A program made the translations under genes and the position numbers. From Streptomyces sp. MJM8645 (lineage in GTDB: Bacteria; Actinomycetota; Actinomycetes; Streptomycetales; Streptomycetaceae): a DNA stretch of 64,000 nucleotides. Within the stretch, counting starts at the first letter, position 1; each line of letters begins with the position of its first letter. The notes beneath the pieces were generated by a model, which had not been told where the DNA came from, did no database searches, and saw only the letters and a list, made by a program, of their open reading frames with translations. This document shows, piece by piece, positions 59,405 through 64,000 of the stretch. The stretch spans positions 6,498,501 to 6,562,500 of the forward strand of contig NZ_LJJF01000001.1 in the NCBI RefSeq assembly GCF_001625365.1, given 5' to 3'.

Positions 59405-60571
59405 TCAGTTGTCCTGCGAGCTGCGGTCGGTGACCGGGTTCATGGCGCGGGCGGCGAGGACGGCGGCGAGCCCGGTGGCGGTGCGCAGGTCGCCCTGCGG
59501 GCCGAGGTCGAGCAGCCGGCCGAGCGCGGCGGCCTCCTGGTCGCCCGCCACGCCGAGGGCGGCCGCCGGGTCGGCCTCGGCCGGCACCCGCAGGTCGACC
59601 AGGCGCACCACCACGTCCGCCCGGTGGAACACGGTGCTGGCCGCGACCGGGCCGGTCGGGTCGGCGGTGGCGAGGTTGTCGTAGTCGGCGAGCAGCTCGG
59701 CGACGGCCTGCCCCTCGCCCGGGCGGACGGGGTACAGCACGGCGTGCCGGTGCAGCCGGGCGGAGGTCGGGGAGCTGGCGATCGCCTGGTGCTTCGCCGG
59801 CAGCGCGGCCCGGGCGAAGAAGGCGCGCGCGGCCTGCGGGTCGCCCAGCTGGCGGGCCTCCTCCAGGTACGGGTTGATCGCCTCCTCGACGGCCCGCACC
59901 TCCGGCTGCATCGCCACGTGGCGCAGCGCGTCGCCGAGGTTGCCGACCACCTCGACGGCCCGGACCACCCGGTTGCCGTGCATGAACAGCGAGGTGCGGT
60001 GCAGCCGGGTGTGCTCGTCCACCTCGGCCCGGGGCGAGGCGTAGCCGGACAGGATCCGGGCCACCTCGTGCTCGCTGCCGGGCTTGACCGTGAAGGTGAG
60101 CGCGTGCCGGACCACGCCGTCCGGGCCGGGCTCGGCCTTCGGCGGGCCGACGTGCCCGGCGGGCTCGGTGCGCGGCAGGCCGGGCGGGACCTCCAGCGGG
60201 GCCCGGGTGCCGGTGGAGCCGGCCGCCGAGGTCTCGCGCAGGATGCCGTAGCGCAGCGAGCGGAAGTTGTCGCTGACGCAGCCGTGCATCGGCTTGACCA
60301 TCTCGCGGTGGGCGGGGCTGTCCACCCACTCCAGGAAGGTGTCCTGGTCCTCCCACTCGCTGGTGATCAGCCACTGGCGGGGGTCGTTGATCGACTGGCA
60401 CAGCTGGTCGCTGACATGGCCGGGCACCGAGGCCACCTGGTGGCGCAGCTGCTCGTAGACGTCGAGGAAGCGCTGCTGGGCGCCGTCCTGGATCTCCAGC
60501 ATCAGTACCACCCGGAGCCGGGTGTCGGAGTCGGCCTGCTGCTTCCGCTGCGGTTCGGACAGAGTTGTCAT
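59405..60571 (-). CDS. SchA/CurD-like protein (whiE ORF I type)
   Basis: 388 residues. Residues about 20-110 form an antibiotic-biosynthesis-monooxygenase-like ferredoxin fold (LRVVLMLEIQDGAQQRFLDVYEQLRHQVASVPGHVSDQLCQSI, WLITSEWEDQDTFLEWVDSPAHREMV). The rest is the SchA/CurD domain (VRHALTFTVKPGSEHEVARILSGYASP, RTSLFMHGNRVVRAVEVVGNL, AIASSPTSARLHRHAVLYPVRPGEG). WhiE-ORFI-type proteins lead spore-pigment operons; the reaction is unproven. It is the first gene of the operon, so the promoter lies in the 302 bp before ATG 60571. Confidence 0.92.
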   Translation of the reverse strand: MTTLSEPQRKQQADSDTRLRVVLMLEIQDGAQQRFLDVYEQLRHQVASVPGHVSDQLCQSINDPRQWLITSEWEDQDTFLEWVDSPAHREMVKPMHGCVSDNFRSLRYGILRETSAAGSTGTRAPLEVPPGLPRTEPAGHVGPPKAEPGPDGVVRHALTFTVKPGSEHEVARILSGYASPRAEVDEHTRLHRTSLFMHGNRVVRAVEVVGNLGDALRHVAMQPEVRAVEEAINPYLEEARQLGDPQAARAFFARAALPAKHQAIASSPTSARLHRHAVLYPVRPGEGQAVAELLADYDNLATADPTGPVAASTVFHRADVVVRLVDLRVPAEADPAAALGVAGDQEAAALGRLLDLGPQGDLRTATGLAAVLAARAMNPVTDRSSQDN

Positions 60572-60873
60572 GATCCACTTTCTGCTCTGGGCCGCACGTT
60601 GCGGGCCGCGGTGGGCCGCGTCCGGGGGGTGCTCCCGGCTTGGGAGGGCGGTGCGACGGCGATCGGCCCGGTCGGTCGGCGCCAGGCCTGAAGTCGATCG
60701 TGAGCGGCGTACCGGGGTGCCGCGATATTTGCGGGCCATCCGGGCGAAGAGGCGGCACAAGCACCCTCGGGCGGGGGATGGAAGAGCGGGGCCCCCGGTC
60801 GCGCGGTCGCGTCGAGGGCGGCCCCGATCCCAGCCACCGGTCCGCTGAATCCCCTGACAGGGCGGAGCAATTG
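60572..60873. promoter_or_regulatory. Divergent promoter region of the pigment locus
   Basis: 302 bp between the ORF I-type and ORF VIII-type genes, which are transcribed outward. In Streptomyces whiE the corresponding gap carries two developmentally controlled promoters, the ORF VIII one being sigma-F dependent. Here I see a small AT patch (CGATATTTGC, about 60721-60730) but no pair I can assign. GGCGGAG at 60861-60867 is the ORF VIII ribosome site. Confidence 0.5.
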
Positions 60874-62499
60874 ATGAATCCGAAGGTTGACGACCGGGTG
60901 CCGGTCCTGATCGTGGGAGGGTCGCTGGTCGGGCTGTCGGCCTCGCTCTTCCTCGGCCGACTGGGTGTCAGGCACCTGCTGGTCGAGAAGCACGCAGACA
61001 CCTCGCATCACCCGCGTGGCCGAGGCAACAACGTCCGCACGATGGAGCTGTACCGGGTGGCCGGGATCGAGCCGGCGATCCGCGAGGCGGCGTCGGTCCT
61101 CGCCCCGAACCACGGCATCCTCCAGGCGCCCTCGCTGACCGGCACCGAGCAGGAGTGGCTGTTCCGGGAGATCGACCCCGGCGGGCGGCTCGCCCGGTTC
61201 AGCCCCAGCTCGTGGTGCCTGTGCAGCCAGAACGACCTGGAGCCGGTGCTGCTGCGCGCCACCCGCGACCTCGGCGGCGACGTCCGCTTCAACACCGAGC
61301 TGGTCTCCTTCGAGCAGGACGCCGAGGGCGTCACCTCGGTGCTGCGCAGCCGGGAGACCGGCGAGGAGCGCCGGGTGCGCTCGGACTACCTGATCGCGGC
61401 GGACGGCCCGCGCAGCCCGGCCCGCGAGCGCCTGGGCATCGGCCAGAGCGGCCAGGGCGAGCTGTTCCACAACGTCAGCATCACCTTCCGCGCCAAGCGG
61501 CTGGCCGACGTGGTCGGGGACCGGCACTTCATCGCCTGCTACCTGACCAACCCGGAGGCGGACGGCGCGCTGCTGCCGGTGGACAACCAGGAGGAGTGGG
61601 TCTTCCACGCGCCCTGGCACCCCGAGCACGGCGAGCCGCTGGAGGCGTTCACCGACGAGCGCTGCGAGCGGCACATCCGCACCGCCGTCGGCCTGCCGGA
61701 GCTCGACGTCGAGGTGACCGGCCGGGCGCCCTGGCACGCCGCCGAGCGGGTGGCCGAGCGGTACGGCGCCGGGCGGGTCTTCCTCGCCGGGGACTCCGCG
61801 CACGAGATGTCGCCGACCGGCGCGTTCGGCTCCAACACCGGCATCCAGGACGCGCACAACCTGGCCTGGAAGCTCGCCGCGGTGCTCTGCGGGTGGGCCG
61901 GGCCGGAACTGCTGGAGACGTACGGGCAGGAGCGCCGCCCGGTCGCGCAGGTGACCAGCGAGCGCGCCTCGGCCCGCTCGGCCGAGCACAGCCACCCCGG
62001 GTACGCGGTGGTGCCGGGTGCCGGGCGGCAGACCGGGGTGCTCGGGGTGGCGCTCGGCTACCGCTACCCGGTGGGCGCGGTGACCGGGACGGACCCGGCG
62101 GGCGCGGTCGTCCCCGAGAAGTTCGAGTCGGCCGGGGAGCCGGGCAGCCGCGCCCCGCACCAGTGGCTGCTGCGGGCGGGCGTGCGCCTGTCCACGCTGG
62201 ACCTGTACGAGCAGGCGATGGTGCTGCTCACCGGCCCCGAGGGCGCGGCCTGGCAGGCCGGGGCACGGCGGGCGGCCGACCGGCTGGCCGTCCCGCTGGA
62301 CGCCTACCGGATCGGCGGCGGCGCCGAGGACGACCTGGCGCCGGAGCCGGGCGCGGACTTCGCGGAGCTGCACGGGATCGGCCCGGCCGGCGCCGTGCTG
62401 GTCCGGCCGGACGGCTTCGTCGCCTGGCGCTCGACGGGCGCGGCGGACGACCCGGAGGCGGAGGTCGCCGGGGCCCTGCGGGCGGTGCTGAGTCTGTAG
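60874..62499 (+). CDS. FAD-dependent polyketide hydroxylase (whiE ORF VIII type)
   Basis: 541-residue class A flavin monooxygenase. FAD motifs: VPVLIVGGSLVGLSASLFLGRLGV, RGRGNNVRTMELYRVAGIEPAI, YLIAADGPRSPAR and RVFLAGDSAHEMSPTGAFGSNTGIQDAHNLAWKLA (GD motif), followed by the thioredoxin-like C-terminal domain (VLVRPDGFVAWRS). It hydroxylates the aromatic skeleton late in pigment synthesis, like TcmG/RdmE. It is divergent from ORF I, as in the classical whiE locus. ATG 60874 is preceded by GGCGGAG; a TTG one codon earlier is the alternative. Confidence 0.93.
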   Translation: MNPKVDDRVPVLIVGGSLVGLSASLFLGRLGVRHLLVEKHADTSHHPRGRGNNVRTMELYRVAGIEPAIREAASVLAPNHGILQAPSLTGTEQEWLFREIDPGGRLARFSPSSWCLCSQNDLEPVLLRATRDLGGDVRFNTELVSFEQDAEGVTSVLRSRETGEERRVRSDYLIAADGPRSPARERLGIGQSGQGELFHNVSITFRAKRLADVVGDRHFIACYLTNPEADGALLPVDNQEEWVFHAPWHPEHGEPLEAFTDERCERHIRTAVGLPELDVEVTGRAPWHAAERVAERYGAGRVFLAGDSAHEMSPTGAFGSNTGIQDAHNLAWKLAAVLCGWAGPELLETYGQERRPVAQVTSERASARSAEHSHPGYAVVPGAGRQTGVLGVALGYRYPVGAVTGTDPAGAVVPEKFESAGEPGSRAPHQWLLRAGVRLSTLDLYEQAMVLLTGPEGAAWQAGARRAADRLAVPLDAYRIGGGAEDDLAPEPGADFAELHGIGPAGAVLVRPDGFVAWRSTGAADDPEAEVAGALRAVLSL

Positions 62500-62517
62500 G
62501 GCGTGGCCGACAACGGG

Positions 62518-62551
62518 ACCTGCCCGCCGGTTTCGCAACCGGCGGGCAGGT
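62518..62551. terminator. Bidirectional terminator
   Basis: Perfect 15-bp arms (62518-62532 and 62537-62551) around TCGC follow the hydroxylase stop, between it and the convergent dehydratase gene. Confidence 0.88.
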
Positions 62552-62603
62552 CTTCGTGTGTGTGGGGCGGATGCGGCCGGAGCCGCCGTCCGGCGGCCGT
62601 CGG

Positions 62604-63527
62604 TCAGGGTGCGGCGAGGTCGGACGGGTCGGTGTTGGCGCCGCACAGGAGGACGGCGACCCGCTCGCCCTCCGCGTGGTCGAGGGCCGCCAGGGCGGTG
62701 GAGGCCGCGTACTCGACGGCGATGCGGTGGTCCTCCCAGAGCCGGCGGCGGGCGCGCACGATGGACTCGTCGTCGACCAGGACGGACCGGACGCCCTCGT
62801 GGCGGGCGGCGTGGACGGCGAGGGCGGTGGCGCGGCGGGCGCCGAGGGCGTCCTGGGCCACGGAGGACACCGGGACGTCGACGGGGTGGCCGGCGGCGAG
62901 GGCGGCGTGCAGGGCCCGGCTGCCCTCCGGCTCCACCGCGACCACCCGGACGCCGTGCTCGCGGGCCGCGACGGCCACCCCGGCGAACAGCCCGCCGCCG
63001 CCGACCGACACCACCACCGTGTCCAGCCCGGGGACCCGGGCGCTGATCTCCTCCAGCACGGTGCCCGCGCCGGCGGCGATCAGCGGGTGGTCGTAGGCGT
63101 GCGAGGCCAGCGCCCCGCTGCCCGCCGCGAACTCCTCGCAGGCCGCCAGCGCCTCCGCGTACTCCCGGCCGACCAGCCGCACGTCGGCGCCGTACGAGCG
63201 CAGCCGCGCCAGCTTCACCGGGGAGGCCGTCTCGGGCAGGAACACCGTGGCGCGCACGCCGAGCTCGCGCGCCGCCCAGGCGCAGGCCAGCCCGGCGTTG
63301 CCGCCCGAGGCGATGGTGACCCCGGCCTCCGGCAGGGTGCCCGCCTCGGCGTGCGCGAGCAGGAAGTTCTGTGCGCCGCGGGCCTTGAAGCTGCCGGTGT
63401 GCTGAAGGAACTCCAGCGCCAGCCAGGTCCGCCCGTGGTCGTCCCCGGGGGCGACCACGACCGGCCGCACCCTCCCGGCGATCCGCTCACCGGCGGCCTT
63501 GACCTCGTCGTACGTCAATCGGTCCAT
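62604..63527 (-). CDS. PLP-dependent serine/threonine dehydratase-like protein
   Basis: 307 residues of the fold-type II PLP family. The PLP lysine is in HTGSFKARGAQNFLLAH; the substrate loop is IASGGNAGLACAWAARELGV; the phosphate-binding glycine loop is VVSVGGGGLFAGVA; the ring-nitrogen Cys/Ser region is VAVLLCGANTDP. It deaminates serine or threonine to the 2-oxo acid, or is a related racemase/dehydratase. The cut-off regulator to its right is Lrp/AsnC-like, on the same strand; such regulators often control neighbouring amino-acid enzymes. No allosteric C-terminal domain is present, so it is a short catabolic type. Confidence 0.88.
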   Translation of the reverse strand: MDRLTYDEVKAAGERIAGRVRPVVVAPGDDHGRTWLALEFLQHTGSFKARGAQNFLLAHAEAGTLPEAGVTIASGGNAGLACAWAARELGVRATVFLPETASPVKLARLRSYGADVRLVGREYAEALAACEEFAAGSGALASHAYDHPLIAAGAGTVLEEISARVPGLDTVVVSVGGGGLFAGVAVAAREHGVRVVAVEPEGSRALHAALAAGHPVDVPVSSVAQDALGARRATALAVHAARHEGVRSVLVDDESIVRARRRLWEDHRIAVEYAASTALAALDHAEGERVAVLLCGANTDPSDLAAP

Positions 63528-63683
63528 CGTGCCTGCTCCTCAAGCCGGGTGCGTCGCCTCTGGGCTTGACGGTACGTCGCGGGCGCGGGACAAGGAAAGG
63601 ATCACGGTCGGGCGGCACCGGGGCGGGGCCCTGGTGCCGCCCGACCGGGGCGCGGGGAGGAGGTCGCCAGGGCCGGACAGGGC

Positions 63684-64000
63684 CTAGGGAACCGGGCGGA
63701 GGGTGACCGGTCTGGGGGTGAGGGCGCGCAGCACCAGGTCGATCCGGATCCTGGCGGCCCCGGCGCGCTGGAGGGCGGCGGCGACCGCCCGCAGTTCCTC
63801 GGGGCCGGTGCAGGCGAGGCGGAGCTCCAGGTCGGCGTCGCCGGCGAGGGAGAGTCCGCCCTGGACGGCTGGGTGCTCGGCCGCCAGCCGGTCGAAGTCG
63901 AGCGGGACCGGCCCGTAGCTGACCCGGGCGAGCGCGTGCAGCGCCCGGGCCGGTTCGGGTGGTTCCGGTTCGGGGTCAGGGTCTTCGGGGACCAGTTGGA
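63684..64000 (-). CDS. Lrp/AsnC-family regulator, N-terminal part outside window
   Basis: The minus-strand frame is open from the right edge to a TAG at 63684-63686, giving 104 residues. The end, LDFDRLAAEHPAVQGGLSLAGDADLELRLACTGPEELRAVAAALQRAGAARIRIDLVLRAL, has the alpha-beta pattern of the RAM ligand-binding domain (G-D-AD-L-x-L-R-L core). An acidic Pro/Glu-rich linker precedes it. The DNA-binding half lies beyond the window. It lies 156 bp upstream of the dehydratase gene in the same direction. Confidence 0.65.
   Translation of the reverse strand, partial: QLVPEDPDPEPEPPEPARALHALARVSYGPVPLDFDRLAAEHPAVQGGLSLAGDADLELRLACTGPEELRAVAAALQRAGAARIRIDLVLRALTPRPVTLRPVP

Overview
The window is very GC-rich DNA with strong third-position GC bias, frequent GTG starts and many ATGA/GTGA gene overlaps. 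It carries a whiE-type spore-pigment polyketide locus, roadblock/LC7 proteins, a class F sortase and a salicylyl-CoA type aromatic catabolic cluster. Together these point to a chromosomal segment of a sporulating actinobacterium, Streptomyces or a close relative such as Kitasatospora. I saw no rRNA, tRNA, insertion sequence, integrase or CRISPR array. Both ends cut through genes: a UvrA-like ATPase on the left and an Lrp/AsnC-type regulator on the right.

Layout. (1) 1-1.9 kb: end of a UvrA-like ABC ATPase. (2) 2.0-12.9 kb: an eight-gene minus-strand operon reading as aromatic acid catabolism through a CoA thioester to gentisate: CoA ligase fused to a hotdog thioesterase, salicylyl-CoA 5-hydroxylase-type flavoprotein fusion, nitrilase, gentisate dioxygenase-like cupin, fumarylacetoacetase-fold hydrolase, maleate cis-trans isomerase, PaaX-family regulator and a metal-dependent amidohydrolase. 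(3) 13-24 kb: mixed housekeeping and unknown genes (membrane protein, AdhP, GNAT/unknown pair, lysin-like secreted protein, LLM oxidoreductase), then an APC permease and YtcJ-like amidohydrolase divergent from a TetR regulator. A run of 30 G lies between permease and amidohydrolase. (4) 24.3-27.3 kb: a structured non-coding stretch, then a roadblock/LC7 group. (5) 27.4-32.8 kb: small unknown protein, double Nudix protein, SGNH hydrolase, two GT4 glycosyltransferases and a YegP-like protein.

(6) 33.0-44.0 kb is the most interesting part. It combines a receptor-type Ser/Thr kinase, an FHA protein, a 77-residue protein, a STAND/NB-ARC-like membrane ATPase and a Crp/Fnr regulator. A divergent operon adds a cyclase-homology protein, a 138-residue protein, a membrane PP2C phosphatase, a tail-anchored kinase, a TerY-like vWA protein and a Pro-rich lipoprotein. 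The 77-residue protein carries two short motifs: one shared with the N terminus of the STAND ATPase, the other with the C termini of two proteins of the divergent operon. I propose a modular signalling or conflict system in which this small protein bridges the ATPase and the phosphorylation module.

(7) 44.8-54.8 kb: a short Arg-rich peptide gene with its own hairpin, an ABC exporter, secreted proteins, an amino-acid permease, endonuclease IV, a parallel beta-helix protein, an O-methyltransferase, and a class F sortase with a repeat-rich surface protein. (8) 55.4-62.5 kb: a complete whiE-like type II PKS locus in the classical order ORF I to VII, with the FAD hydroxylase (ORF VIII) divergent. 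(9) 62.6-64 kb: a Ser/Thr dehydratase and a cut-off Lrp-like regulator.
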